64,000 bases of DNA from Rahnella sp. AA (GTDB lineage: Bacteria; Pseudomonadota; Gammaproteobacteria; Enterobacterales; Enterobacteriaceae): assembly GCF_002834385.1 (NCBI RefSeq), contig NZ_PITQ01000016.1:58751-122750 (forward strand), given 5' to 3'. The notes beneath the pieces were generated by a model, which saw nothing but the letters and a program-made list of their open reading frames with translations, was not told the origin of the DNA and ran no database searches. The translations under genes were made by a program, and so were the position numbers. Of the stretch, positions 1 through 9,049 are shown in pieces (within the stretch, counting starts at the first letter, position 1; every line of letters begins with the position of its first letter).

Positions 1-1
1 G

Positions 2-844
2 TTCGTGAAACCAACCGTGTTGCAGGCTGCTGGCGAAGAAACCGCGGCAATCAATGACGGCGACGCGATGATCTTCATGAACTTCCGTGCTGACCGTGCA
101 CGTGAAATCACCCGTGCCTTCATCAACACCGACTTCGACGGTTTTACCCGCGAAAAAGTGATCAATTTCGGCGATTTCATCATGCTGACCGAATACGCCG
201 CCGATATCAAAGCAGCCTGCGCGTATCCGCCGGCATCACTGAAAAACACGCTGGGCGAATGGCTGATGGCGCATAAGAAAACTCAGCTTCGTATCTCCGA
301 AACTGAGAAATATGCGCACGTGACCTTCTTCTTCAACGGCGGCATGGAAGATCCGTTTGAAGGTGAAGATCGCATTCTGGTGAAATCACCGAATGTCGCG
401 ACCTATGACCTGCAACCGGAAATGAGTTCTGCAGAACTCACCGACAAGCTGCTGGGCGCGATTGCCAGCGGTAAATATGACACCATCATCTGTAATTACC
501 CGAACGGCGACATGGTCGGGCATACCGGCGTTTATGAAGCAGCCGTCAACGCGGTGGAAGCACTGGATAGTTGTGTTGCACAAGTTGTGGATGCGGTTAA
601 AGCGGTCGGCGGGCAACTGCTGATCACCGCCGACCACGGTAACGCAGAACAAATGCGTGACCCGGCAACCGGCCAGGCGCATACAGCCCATACCAGCCTG
701 CCGGTTCCGCTGATTTACGTGGGCGGCAACGCGCAAGCCATCGAAGGCGGGAAATTGTCTGATATTGCGCCGACCATGCTCTCCCTGATGGGGATGGAAA
801 TCCCGGCCGAAATGAGCGGCAAACCGCTGTTTATCGCGCGCTAA
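2..844 (+). CDS. gpmI: 2,3-bisphosphoglycerate-independent phosphoglycerate mutase, C-terminal part
   Basis: Partial gene: the reading frame is open through the left edge, and about 280 C-terminal residues of a family near 515 residues are present. The enzyme interconverts 3- and 2-phosphoglycerate in cytosolic glycolysis using two Mn2+ ions. Visible family motifs are [10 protein letters not shown] near the start, [12 protein letters not shown], and the metal-binding [10 protein letters not shown] followed by [10 protein letters not shown]. The internal GTG at 5 is not a real start. A rho-independent terminator follows directly. The location beside envC and yibQ matches E. coli. Confidence 0.97.
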   Translation, partial: FVKPTVLQAAGEETAAINDGDAMIFMNFRADRAREITRAFINTDFDGFTREKVINFGDFIMLTEYAADIKAACAYPPASLKNTLGEWLMAHKKTQLRISETEKYAHVTFFFNGGMEDPFEGEDRILVKSPNVATYDLQPEMSSAELTDKLLGAIASGKYDTIICNYPNGDMVGHTGVYEAAVNAVEALDSCVAQVVDAVKAVGGQLLITADHGNAEQMRDPATGQAHTAHTSLPVPLIYVGGNAQAIEGGKLSDIAPTMLSLMGMEIPAEMSGKPLFIAR

Positions 845-866
845 TTTCCGTTAAGAAAGCGAATTT

Positions 867-902
867 AAGGCGTATCAGCGCAGGCTGGTACGCCTTTTTT
901 GT
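867..902 (+). terminator. terminator of gpmI
   Basis: Stem AAGGCGTA/TACGCCTT (867-874, 889-896) with an inner CAGC/GCTG stem, followed by a run of six T. It lies 22 bases after the gpmI stop. Confidence 0.85.
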
Positions 903-953
903 TTGTGCATCAGCCGGTTGATTAGTGTTACGATAAGATAAGGGACAGCCATA

Positions 954-2282
954 TTGTCTATCATCCACGGTCGACAAGCGGAAAAAAGTTTGAGCAAATT
1001 CATTCATTTCAGCCTGATGAGAACCCGCCTTTCCGCTCAGGACAAGGCCGTATCTGCCTTCCCATCTCCAGCCTTATTACTTTGCGCTTCATTGTTAACC
1101 CTCTCCGTGAGTGTGCACGCTGACGAAAACAAAGATCAGCTCAAAACCATTCAGCAGAACATTGCGGAAAAAGAGAAAAGCGTAAAGCAGCAGAAACAGC
1201 AGCGCGGAACGTTGTTGCAACAGTTGCAGGCACAGGAAAAAACCATTGCCTCGGCCAGTACGCAGCTACGCGGAACTCAGTCAACACTGGCGACGCTGAA
1301 TAAAGATATCGGCGGGCTGAATGCCTCTATCGATAAACTGCAAAAACAGCAGAAAACGCAGGAAGCTATTCTTGCAAAGCAGCTGGATGCGGCATTCCGT
1401 ATCGGCCAGCATAAAGGCCTGCAACTGCTGTTAAGCGGTGAAGAGACCGAACGCAGCGAACGCATCATGGCCTATTTTGGCTATCTGAATGAAGCCCGCC
1501 AGAAAACCATCGAAGAACTTAAACAAACACGTACCAAACTGGCCGAACAGCGGGTTTCCCTGCAATCGAAAGAGACCCAGCAAAAAAGCCTGTTAGGCGA
1601 GCAGCAGACGCAGCAACAAAAACTTGAGCAGGCCCGTTCGGCGCGAAAACAAACGCTGACGGCGCTGGAATCCTCGTTGCAAAAAGATGAGCAAAGCCTG
1701 TCCGAGTTGCGCGCAAACGAAGCCAGCTTGCAGAATAAAATTGCCGCCGCTGAACGTGCAGCAAAAGCCCGTGCCGAGAAAGAAGCGCGCGAAGCCGCCG
1801 CCGTCCGGGCGAAAGAACAACAGGCGAAGAAAACCGGCACCACCTATAAACCGACCCAAAGTGAGCAATCGCTGATGGCGCGTACCGGCGGTCTGGGAAG
1901 ACCATCCGGCCAGAATATGTGGCCGGTTAACGGTTCGTTGATACATCGCTTCGGCGAACAGCTTCAGGGTGAACTACGCTGGAAAGGTATTGTTATTTCA
2001 GCAAGAGAAGGCAGCGACGTCCGGGCAATTGCCGACGGTCGTGTCATTCTGGCTGACTGGTTACAAGGTTACGGGCTGGTTGTGGTCATCGATCACGGCA
2101 AAGGTGATATGAGCCTGTACGGATACAACCAGGATGCGTTAGTCAGCGTCGGTGATCAGGTCAGAACCGGACAGGCCATTGCTAAAGTTGGAAACAGCGG
2201 CGGACAAGGCCAGCCATCGCTGTATTTTGAAATTCGTCGTCAGGGTCAGGCAGTTAATCCACAGCCGTGGTTGGGAAGATAG
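954..2282 (+). CDS. envC: murein hydrolase activator EnvC
   Basis: Periplasmic activator of the amidases AmiA and AmiB at the division septum, recruited through FtsEX. The order is a hydrophobic export signal ending at VSVHADENKD, a long Lys/Gln/Glu-rich coiled coil, and a C-terminal degenerate LytM (M23) domain with GELRWKG, ADGRVILADWLQGYG and SLYFEIRRQGQAVNPQPWLGR. The start is uncertain. TTG 954 has an AAGGG Shine-Dalgarno-like sequence nine bases upstream but gives a long N-terminus. TTG 990 and ATG 1017 (421 aa, close to the 419 aa of E. coli) are in frame and plausible. yibQ begins 2 bases after the stop, so the pair is probably co-transcribed. Confidence 0.95.
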   Translation: MSIIHGRQAEKSLSKFIHFSLMRTRLSAQDKAVSAFPSPALLLCASLLTLSVSVHADENKDQLKTIQQNIAEKEKSVKQQKQQRGTLLQQLQAQEKTIASASTQLRGTQSTLATLNKDIGGLNASIDKLQKQQKTQEAILAKQLDAAFRIGQHKGLQLLLSGEETERSERIMAYFGYLNEARQKTIEELKQTRTKLAEQRVSLQSKETQQKSLLGEQQTQQQKLEQARSARKQTLTALESSLQKDEQSLSELRANEASLQNKIAAAERAAKARAEKEAREAAAVRAKEQQAKKTGTTYKPTQSEQSLMARTGGLGRPSGQNMWPVNGSLIHRFGEQLQGELRWKGIVISAREGSDVRAIADGRVILADWLQGYGLVVVIDHGKGDMSLYGYNQDALVSVGDQVRTGQAIAKVGNSGGQGQPSLYFEIRRQGQAVNPQPWLGR

Positions 2283-2284
2283 CA

Positions 2285-3217
2285 TTGCGATATAAAAAGT
2301 CCGTTTTAGCTGCCCTTTGTGGTACTGCGTTATTCGTTTGTCAGGTTCAGGCAGCGAAGTTATCCATCCTGATTGATGACTTTGGTTATCGCCAGCATGA
2401 GGAAAACCAGGTACTCCAGATGCCAAAAGCGGTATCCGTAGCGATTTTCCCCAATGCGCCAGATTCGCAGATGATGATGAACAAAGCCCATCAGCAGGGA
2501 CGTGAAATCCTGATCCACCTGCCGATGGCGCCGCTGAGTAAGCAACCGCTGGAAAAAGATACGCTGACGCCGTCCATGAGCGCGGCTGAAGTGAAACGCA
2601 TTGTCGATCAGGCCATCAGCAATATCCCTTACGCCATCGGCATCAATAACCATATGGGCAGCGCCATGACGTCCAGCCTCACAGGCATGGAAAACGTCAT
2701 GCAGGCCATGAACGCCCATAATCTGTTCTTCCTCGACAGCATGACCATCGGCAATACGCAGTCGGTTAAAGCCGCTCAGGGCACCCGCGTGAAAGTCATC
2801 AAGCGCAATGTCTTTTTAGATGATGTGCAGAATGAAGCCGAAATCCGCCGCCAGTTCGAACGCGCGATTCAGCTGGCGCGCAAAAATGGTTATGCCATTG
2901 CCATCGGACACCCGCACCCGACCACGGTAAAAGTGCTGCAACAAATGCTGCCAAATCTGCCTTCGGATATCGTACTGGTCAGGCCAAGCGATCTGCTGAA
3001 CGAACCGCAGCGCAGCGCGGCCGTGAGTAAACCTGAGAATGTGCAGCTAGCAAAACCGTCGCGTAAAGGGATCCGGATGTGCCAGGTGAAACAACCTGTT
3101 CCTCAGATTTATGCTGACAGCATGTTTAAAATTCTCGGAGAGAGCCTGCAAACATTGCCTGCGATCCAATTCATCGAACGCCAGTATTCTGTTTTTATAA
3201 ATTTTTATAAAAATTAG
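2285..3217 (+). CDS. yibQ: divergent polysaccharide deacetylase family protein YibQ
   Basis: About 310 residues, similar to E. coli YibQ (319). It has an N-terminal signal peptide (ALCGTALFVCQVQAA), then a divergent polysaccharide deacetylase (DUF610-type) fold with LIDDFGYR, HLPMAPLSKQPLEK, GINNHMGSAMT and IGHPHPTT. The enzymatic activity of the family is not established. TTG 2285 was chosen because GGGAAG lies six bases before it and the signal peptide then starts normally. An in-frame GTG at 2267 would overlap envC. The C-terminal tail is rich in Asn, Tyr and Lys and ends in an AT-rich stretch. Confidence 0.9.
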   Translation: MRYKKSVLAALCGTALFVCQVQAAKLSILIDDFGYRQHEENQVLQMPKAVSVAIFPNAPDSQMMMNKAHQQGREILIHLPMAPLSKQPLEKDTLTPSMSAAEVKRIVDQAISNIPYAIGINNHMGSAMTSSLTGMENVMQAMNAHNLFFLDSMTIGNTQSVKAAQGTRVKVIKRNVFLDDVQNEAEIRRQFERAIQLARKNGYAIAIGHPHPTTVKVLQQMLPNLPSDIVLVRPSDLLNEPQRSAAVSKPENVQLAKPSRKGIRMCQVKQPVPQIYADSMFKILGESLQTLPAIQFIERQYSVFINFYKN

Positions 3218-3344
3218 GAATCCTATACATTGACTCCGGCATATTACATTCATCTGTAAAATACATTTTAAAAATCACATAAGATGTTGATATGTAAATT
3301 TATTACCCTTCGCCAAATAAGTAGAGCTTCAAGAGTTTGCCTCC

Positions 3345-3350
3345 TATAAT
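3345..3350 (+). promoter_or_regulatory. perfect -10 hexamer of a promoter for the 3.4 kb transferase genes
   Basis: TATAAT lies 45 bases before the start codon of the following GT4 gene. No good -35 hexamer is visible at normal spacing, so an activator or a weak promoter is possible. Transcription would begin near 3357 and include the ops-like element at 3381. Confidence 0.45.
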
Positions 3351-3380
3351 GGGGTGTGCATATTTTTAAGCGGACTAAGC

Positions 3381-3392
3381 AAGGGCGCTAAC
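3381..3392 (+). promoter_or_regulatory. degenerate ops/JUMPstart-like element
   Basis: AAGGGCGCTAAC resembles the core of the ops element (consensus GGCGGTAGCGTG, usually preceded by AA) that recruits RfaH to LPS and capsule operons. It matches about 8 of 11 core positions. It lies in the predicted leader, but its AAGGG could equally be just the Shine-Dalgarno sequence for the start at 3395. Confidence 0.25.
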
Positions 3393-3394
3393 CG

Positions 3395-4618
3395 ATGGGA
3401 CAAGATCGATCTAAGATTTTGCTGCTGGACAGCGGCAAAGAATGGGGAGGCGGAACTAACAGTATGTTGGAACTGCTGAAAAGAATTGATCGTGAGAAAT
3501 TCGAAATCAGTTGCTGCTTTTACAACGATTACGCACGGGATAACGGGGAAACGATCAGCCAAATACTCAATGCGCTGAATGTCCCTGTATTTTTTATCCC
3601 CCAGGTAAAACAACCTACCTGGGCAAAAATCAGTAAAGAAATATTAAGGACTCTGTTTTTCTTCAGCAACCGTCTGCGCCAGAAAGCCATTTACTCCATC
3701 GATAAAATCTGGCGAATCAACCCTAATATTCACAAAATCCACTCCCTGCTTGAACTCGGTCAGTTTGATATTTTATATATGAATAATCAGCCAAGCTCTA
3801 ACATAGAAGGCTATTATTCTACTGCCGGTTTACCGACAGAAATCGTGCAGCATTGCCGTATAGAACCCGTTTTGAACCGGGATGTGGTGCGCATTGTGAA
3901 CCGGTTTTGCCACAGTATTATCTCTGTATCGCAGGGCGTTCAGGAACAACTTCTCAAACGCGGCGTTCACAGAAAACTCTGTTTTACCGTATTCAACGGC
4001 ATTGATATTCACCAACCATTACCTGATGGTACAAAAATCCGCCAGGAACTGGGCGCGACCGACGATACTTTTATCTTTGGTAGCATTGGTTCGCTGATAA
4101 ACCGCAAAGCACACCACTTCACATTACTGGCGCTCGATAAATTTAACCGCGCATTCCCCGAAGCCAGATGGAAGATGGTTTTTGTCGGCGAAGGCCCGAA
4201 TTTACGTCGGTTGATTCAACAAGTATCGGCCCTGAATATGACAGATAAAGTCATATTTACTGGCTTTCAAAGCAATGCCCTGGAGTATCTGGCAGCATTC
4301 GATGCTTTTATATTAGGTTCTAAAAGTGAAGGATTGCCGCGCGTAGTTTTGGAATCTATGTTACTGAAAACTCCTGCAATAGGATCGAACGTAACGGGAA
4401 CGGCCGAATTGATTAAAAACGCTGAGACCGGCATGCTATTTGAGTATGGGAACATTGAAATGCTCTTCAATCACATGAAGGCACTCTATCTCAATGCACA
4501 TCTCAGAAATGAAATTGCAGAGCAGGCAAACCTGGTTGTTCGCGAAAAATTTGCGATTGAGAAATATGTCTCAGGCGTGGAAACTATTTTAAGCAGTGTT
4601 AAAAAGAAACAAGGCTAA
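3395..4618 (+). CDS. glycosyltransferase family 4 protein
   Basis: A 407-residue cytoplasmic GT4 (GT-B fold) sugar transferase. The N-terminus has the acceptor-domain glycine loop DSGKEWGGGTNSM. The C-terminal half has the donor-binding signature: GSIGSLINRKAHH, FVGEGPNLRRLIQQ, VIFTGFQSNALEYLAAFDAFILGSKSEGLPRVVLESM and the following TPAIGSNVTGTAELI. The sugar donor and acceptor cannot be read from sequence. AAGGG nine bases upstream supports ATG 3395. It pairs with the next gene (2 bases apart) and sits near, but separate from, the main waa locus, so a role in LPS core or another surface glycan is inferred. Confidence 0.85.
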   Translation: MGQDRSKILLLDSGKEWGGGTNSMLELLKRIDREKFEISCCFYNDYARDNGETISQILNALNVPVFFIPQVKQPTWAKISKEILRTLFFFSNRLRQKAIYSIDKIWRINPNIHKIHSLLELGQFDILYMNNQPSSNIEGYYSTAGLPTEIVQHCRIEPVLNRDVVRIVNRFCHSIISVSQGVQEQLLKRGVHRKLCFTVFNGIDIHQPLPDGTKIRQELGATDDTFIFGSIGSLINRKAHHFTLLALDKFNRAFPEARWKMVFVGEGPNLRRLIQQVSALNMTDKVIFTGFQSNALEYLAAFDAFILGSKSEGLPRVVLESMLLKTPAIGSNVTGTAELIKNAETGMLFEYGNIEMLFNHMKALYLNAHLRNEIAEQANLVVREKFAIEKYVSGVETILSSVKKKQG

Positions 4619-4620
4619 AT

Positions 4621-5550
4621 ATGTTCAAATTTCTAAACCCTAAATATCGCCACATTCTTTCGCGTCATAATCTGCCATATGCAGGTACTGTCATCACTGA
4701 CATACCAAAGAATAATATTACCTCTGTCGTCATCCCATCTGCCGGTGCTGACTATATTGAAGAGGCCTGTTTATGCGCAGAATTTGCTCATAAATTTGCT
4801 ACCGAATTACAGGAAATTGTCATTGTTACCGATCAGGATGCCAGCCAGTTCCGGCCGCTGCCCGCTAAAGTCCGGATCGTGACGTTGAACCCGGAGTCAA
4901 AATCTGGCGATTATCGCTATAAGCAAATTTATCTCAGCCGCCTGATTAAACTGCTGGCACCTTTGCAGGCAAAAACCGACGGGATTTTGATGATCGATTC
5001 AGATCTGAATCTGCTGAAAATGCCGGAAATCCAGCTTCATGAAAACCATATTTATTCCAGCTTTCGCAAGGGCAAGATGATTGCGAAACTCGACGGTTGC
5101 GATCCTGAAACCATCCCGGCCTATTATAAAAATAGCGTGCGTCCCTATATCGTCGACCATGTTAACGGCGCATTCTTAGCCGCAACGCGTAAAACCTGGG
5201 AACGCTTATCCCCGCTGTGGATTATGTTTTTCAGAGATACCTGGAATATCCTGCCCGATAACCAACCGCCGACAGACCAGCTACCTCTGGCAGCCATGCT
5301 CGATACGCTCGATATTAAAAGCGTTAACCTTGGTGACTGGATGAACTGGCCCGTATCGAAAAAAATCGGCGGCACACCCTCAGTGATTCCGAAAGAAGTG
5401 ATCGGTGCTCACGGAGGGTTCCCGCTGACGGAATGGCAAAAGTATCTGGCATCGCCAGACAGCGAGTTGTTATTCAAAGGCCAGGATTACACCCGCAAAG
5501 TACGTTATTTGACGGATGCAGAGAAAAAAACGGCTGACCCCGCAGTGTAA
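4621..5550 (+). CDS. putative GT-A-type glycosyltransferase, unknown specificity
   Basis: A 309-residue protein I cannot assign to a named family. It has a nucleotide-sugar-transferase look: VVIPSAGADYIEEA near residue 38, EIVIVTDQDAS, then GILMIDSDLNLL near residue 120, a DxD-type metal/donor motif. VNGAFLAATRKTWERL and NQPPTDQLPLAAMLD follow, as in GT8- or DUF-type hexosyl transferases. There is no signal peptide or clear membrane segment. It starts 2 bases after the GT4 gene and is followed by a terminator, so the two form an operon. Function is inferred from motif and neighbour only. Confidence 0.75.
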   Translation: MFKFLNPKYRHILSRHNLPYAGTVITDIPKNNITSVVIPSAGADYIEEACLCAEFAHKFATELQEIVIVTDQDASQFRPLPAKVRIVTLNPESKSGDYRYKQIYLSRLIKLLAPLQAKTDGILMIDSDLNLLKMPEIQLHENHIYSSFRKGKMIAKLDGCDPETIPAYYKNSVRPYIVDHVNGAFLAATRKTWERLSPLWIMFFRDTWNILPDNQPPTDQLPLAAMLDTLDIKSVNLGDWMNWPVSKKIGGTPSVIPKEVIGAHGGFPLTEWQKYLASPDSELLFKGQDYTRKVRYLTDAEKKTADPAV

Positions 5551-5567
5551 AGCGCCGCTGATTGCCA

Positions 5568-5600
5568 GTAAAAAGCCCGCCATTCCAGCGGGCTTTCGCA
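5568..5600. terminator. bidirectional terminator between the transferase pair and tdh
   Basis: Perfect 9-bp stem AAAGCCCGC/GCGGGCTTT (5572-5580, 5588-5596). On the minus strand it is followed by five T, so it mainly ends tdh, whose stop is 17 bases away. Confidence 0.8.
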
Positions 5601-5616
5601 TTTTCAGGACGCCAGA

Positions 5617-6639
5617 CTACCAGCTAAGTATCACTTTTCCAGAGAGCCCGGAGCGCATTGCGTCAAACCCTTTCTGGAACTCATCAATCGGAAAATGATG
5701 CGTAATTAGCGGTGTCAGATCTAAACCTGACTGTATTAATGCCGCCATTTTGTACCAGGTTTCAAACATTTCCCGGCCATAAATCCCTTTGATGAACAAC
5801 CCCTTGAAGATGACCTGATTCCAGTCGATAGCCATTTCTGTTGACGGAATACCCAGCATCGCAATACGCCCGCCGTGATTCATAGCATTAAGCATGCTGC
5901 GAAACGCCGCCGGAGCGCCGGACATTTCGAGTCCCACGTCAAAACCTTCGGTCATGCCAAGCTCTTCCATGACGTCCTGCAAACTTTGCTGGCTGACATT
6001 AACCGCGCGGGTTACGCCCATTTTACGGGCCAGCTCCAGACGGTATTCATTCATATCGGTGATCACCACATGGCGGGCACCCACGTGTCGGCATATTGCA
6101 GCGGCCATAATGCCGATCGGTCCTGCACCGCTGATCAGCACATCTTCACCCACCAGATCAAAAGACAGTGCGGTGTGCACGGCGTTGCCAAACGGATCAA
6201 AAATAGCGGCCAGATCATCAGAGATATTGCCCGGGATCTTAAAGGCATTGAAAGCGGGCAAAACCAGATATTCTGCAAAGGCACCCGGACGATTGACCCC
6301 CACGCCTTGCGCATTTCGGCATAAATGCGTGCGGCCACCACGACAATTCCGGCAATGACCGCACGTAATGTGCCCCTCGCCAGAGACCCTGTCGCCGAGG
6401 CTAAAACCTTTAACTTCCTGCCCCATCCCCACGACTTCGCCGACATATTCATGCCCGACCACCATCGGTACCGGAATGGTTTTTTGCGACCACGTATCCC
6501 AGTTATAGATATGCACATCCGTCCCGCAGATGGCGGTTTTGCGGATTTTGATCAGCAGATCATTATGTCCCGGCTCCGGTACCGGCGCATCCGTCATCCA
6601 GATGCCTTCTTCACGTTTCAGTTTTGCTAAGGCTTTCAC
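5617..6639 (-). CDS. tdh: L-threonine 3-dehydrogenase
   Basis: A 340-residue zinc- and NAD-dependent medium-chain dehydrogenase that oxidises L-threonine to 2-amino-3-ketobutyrate. The catalytic zinc ligand Cys38 lies in TAICGTDVH, followed by [10 protein letters not shown]. The structural-zinc loop is [15 protein letters not shown]. The Rossmann loop is [11 protein letters not shown]. The length matches E. coli (341). It is the second gene of the kbl-tdh operon: its start lies 9 bases after the kbl stop, with AGGAG-type spacing (CTGAGGAGCACC upstream on its strand). Confidence 0.98.
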   Translation of the reverse strand: MKALAKLKREEGIWMTDAPVPEPGHNDLLIKIRKTAICGTDVHIYNWDTWSQKTIPVPMVVGHEYVGEVVGMGQEVKGFSLGDRVSGEGHITCGHCRNCRGGRTHLCRNAQGVGVNRPGAFAEYLVLPAFNAFKIPGNISDDLAAIFDPFGNAVHTALSFDLVGEDVLISGAGPIGIMAAAICRHVGARHVVITDMNEYRLELARKMGVTRAVNVSQQSLQDVMEELGMTEGFDVGLEMSGAPAAFRSMLNAMNHGGRIAMLGIPSTEMAIDWNQVIFKGLFIKGIYGREMFETWYKMAALIQSGLDLTPLITHHFPIDEFQKGFDAMRSGLSGKVILSW

Positions 6640-6648
6640 AGGTGCTCC

Positions 6649-7845
6649 TCAGGCAATCACACCAAGTTTTTTGCCAATCTGGATGAAGGCGCTGACCGCC
6701 TTTTCGATTTGTTCCGTACTGTGCGCGGCAGACATTTGTGTGCGGATACGCGCCTGCCCTTTCGGCACCACGGGATAGAAGAATCCGGTAACGTAAATGC
6801 CTTCCTGCTGAAGCAGCGCGGCAAATTCCTGTGCCAGCCGTGCTTCGCCAAGCATCACGGGAATAATGGCATGATCGGCCCCGGCCAGGATGAAACCGGC
6901 GGCGGTCATTTTTTCCCTGAAGAGCGTTGCATTACTCAGCAGCTTTTCACGCAATTCATTACCCGCCTCAAGCATGGACAGAACTTTCAGGGAAGCAGAG
7001 ACTATCGAAGGAGCTAAAGAGTTTGAAAAAAGATAAGGACGGGAACGCTGGCGTAGCCAGTCGATCACTTCCTGACGCGCCGCGGTATAGCCTCCGGATG
7101 CTCCGCCCAGCGCTTTGCCGAGCGTTCCGGTGATGATATCCACACGCCCCATGACGTCGCAATATTCATGCGTTCCACGCCCTTGCGCGCCAACAAAACC
7201 GACGGCATGGGAATCATCCACCATGACCAGCGCATCAAAACGCTCCGCCAGATCACAAACGCCTTTCAAATTGGCAATGACACCATCCATCGAAAACACG
7301 CCGTCTGTCGCCACGAGAATATGACGCGCGCCGTCCTTTTTCGCCTGCTCCAGGCAAGCCTCAAGTTCGGCCATATTGTTATTGGCATAGCGATAACGTT
7401 TAGCCTTGCAAAGACGAACCCCGTCAATAATCGAGGCGTGATTCAGCGCGTCAGAAATAATGGCATCTTCTTCACCTAACAGCGTTTCAAATAAACCGCC
7501 GTTTGCATCAAAGCAGGAGGAATACAAAATGGCATCGTCCGTCCCCAAAAAATCCGCCAGACGATGTTCAAGTTCTTTGTGAGTATCTTGCGTACCGCAA
7601 ATGAAACGTACCGACGCCATGCCAAAACCGTGGCTGTCGAGCCCTTCCTTGGCGGCCTGAATTAATTCCGGATGGTTTGCCAGCCCGAGATAGTTATTCG
7701 CACAAAAATTGATGACCGGCTTGCCGCCCGCGACTGACACTTCGGGCTGCTGGGGAGTGGTCAGAATGCGCTCTTCTTTAAACAGTCCTTCAGCCCTCGC
7801 CTGGTCAAGCTGATCTTCTAACTGGCGATAAAACGAAACAGACAT
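6649..7845 (-). CDS. kbl: glycine C-acetyltransferase (2-amino-3-ketobutyrate CoA ligase)
   Basis: A 398-residue PLP enzyme of the alpha-oxoamine synthase family. It cleaves 2-amino-3-ketobutyrate with CoA to glycine and acetyl-CoA, completing threonine degradation with Tdh. Motifs are [40 protein letters not shown], and the PLP-lysine segment [14 protein letters not shown]. The start at 7845 is preceded by AGGAG and gives exactly the E. coli length. An upstream in-frame ATG at 7896 would add 17 residues with no similarity. It is transcribed divergently from hldD. Confidence 0.97.
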   Translation of the reverse strand: MSVSFYRQLEDQLDQARAEGLFKEERILTTPQQPEVSVAGGKPVINFCANNYLGLANHPELIQAAKEGLDSHGFGMASVRFICGTQDTHKELEHRLADFLGTDDAILYSSCFDANGGLFETLLGEEDAIISDALNHASIIDGVRLCKAKRYRYANNNMAELEACLEQAKKDGARHILVATDGVFSMDGVIANLKGVCDLAERFDALVMVDDSHAVGFVGAQGRGTHEYCDVMGRVDIITGTLGKALGGASGGYTAARQEVIDWLRQRSRPYLFSNSLAPSIVSASLKVLSMLEAGNELREKLLSNATLFREKMTAAGFILAGADHAIIPVMLGEARLAQEFAALLQQEGIYVTGFFYPVVPKGQARIRTQMSAAHSTEQIEKAVSAFIQIGKKLGVIA

Positions 7846-8042
7846 ACAGTATTCTCCTGAAATGACCCATTCACGGAATACATTACTAATCTGCATACAA
7901 AATAACGATGAAACCGCTCACAATATCTTTGTTTTGCAGCATAGTTCACGCCTTACGGTCTGAAACACAAGAATGCATGTTATCGGACACCTTCCCAATG
8001 TGACCTTCATAATGAAGTGTTATGATATCGCCAACTGTATAG

Positions 8043-8061
8043 GTTGCGCATGGTGCGCAAC
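8043..8061 (+). promoter_or_regulatory. perfect inverted repeat in the hldD leader
   Basis: GTTGCGCA (8043-8050), loop TGG, TGCGCAAC (8054-8061). The 8-bp dyad ends 26 bases before the hldD start codon and 13 bases before its Shine-Dalgarno AAAGGTG. It could be an operator or an RNA hairpin. No known regulator is recognised. Confidence 0.5.
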
Positions 8062-8087
8062 TCTTCAAATGATTAAAGGTGAATCCC

Positions 8088-9020
8088 ATGATAATCGTCA
8101 CTGGCGGCGCTGGTTTTATCGGCAGCAATATTATTAAATCGCTCAATGATATGGGATACCGCGATATTCTGGTGGTCGATAACCTGAAAGACGGAACCAA
8201 ATTCGTTAATCTGGTTGATCTGGATATCGCGGATTACTGTGACAAAGAAGATTTCATTGCCAGCATCGTTGCCGGCGACGATCTGGGTGATATCGACGCC
8301 ATCTTCCATGAAGGCGCTTGCTCTTCCACCACCGAGTGGGACGGCAAGTACATGATGGATAACAACTATCAGTACTCGAAAGATATCCTGCACTATTGCC
8401 TGGATCGCAGCATTCCTTTCCTTTACGCCTCTTCTGCCGCCACTTACGGCAGCCAGAGCACCAGCTTTGTTGAAGATCGTAAATACGAACAACCGCTGAA
8501 CGTCTACGGCTACTCTAAGTTCCTGTTTGACCAGTATGTTCGCGAAATTCTGCCACACGCTGATTCGCAAATTTGTGGTTTCCGTTACTTCAACGTATAC
8601 GGACCGCGTGAAGGCCATAAAGGCAGCATGGCCAGCGTGGCCTTCCACCTGAATAACCAGATCAAAGCCGGTGAAAATCCGAAATTGTTCTCAGGAAGCG
8701 AAGGTTTCAAACGCGACTTCATCTATGTGGGTGACGTTGCCGCCGTGAACCTGTGGTTCTGGCAGAACGGCGTTTCCGGTATTTTCAACTGCGGTACCGG
8801 ACGTTCAGAATCGTTCCAGGCCGTCGCGGATGCCGTGGTCGCGTACCACAAATCTGGCGATATCGAATACATTCCCTTCCCGGAAAAACTGAAAGGGCGT
8901 TACCAGTCCTTTACGCAAGCCGATATGACCGCGCTGCGTAATGCCGGCTACGACAAACCGTTCAAAACGGTCGCTGAAGGCGTAACGGAATACATGAGCT
9001 GGCTTAACCGCACAGTCTAA
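8088..9020 (+). CDS. hldD: ADP-L-glycero-D-manno-heptose 6-epimerase
   Basis: A 310-residue SDR-type epimerase converting ADP-D-glycero- to ADP-L-glycero-D-manno-heptose, the donor for the LPS inner core. The NADP-binding [11 protein letters not shown] begins at residue 5. The catalytic YGYSK (Tyr/Lys) follows SSAATYG, and [19 protein letters not shown] is the family signature. ATG 8088 is chosen over GTG 8079 because it matches the E. coli N-terminus and has AAAGGTG before it. It is the first gene of the hldD-waaF-waaC operon. Confidence 0.98.
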   Translation: MIIVTGGAGFIGSNIIKSLNDMGYRDILVVDNLKDGTKFVNLVDLDIADYCDKEDFIASIVAGDDLGDIDAIFHEGACSSTTEWDGKYMMDNNYQYSKDILHYCLDRSIPFLYASSAATYGSQSTSFVEDRKYEQPLNVYGYSKFLFDQYVREILPHADSQICGFRYFNVYGPREGHKGSMASVAFHLNNQIKAGENPKLFSGSEGFKRDFIYVGDVAAVNLWFWQNGVSGIFNCGTGRSESFQAVADAVVAYHKSGDIEYIPFPEKLKGRYQSFTQADMTALRNAGYDKPFKTVAEGVTEYMSWLNRTV

Positions 9021-9049
9021 GCCCGCTGATTGAGGAATGGATTAACGGT

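Noticed and set aside
1481..1905. Long minus-strand frames opposite envC
   Set aside because: Shadows of the Gln/Lys/Glu-rich coiled-coil codons; composition (Cys/Ser/Arg-rich) is not protein-like.
7998..8026. Possible sigma-32 or sigma-70 promoter for hldD
   Set aside because: TATGAT is present but the -35 match is poor and no heat-shock consensus is seen.
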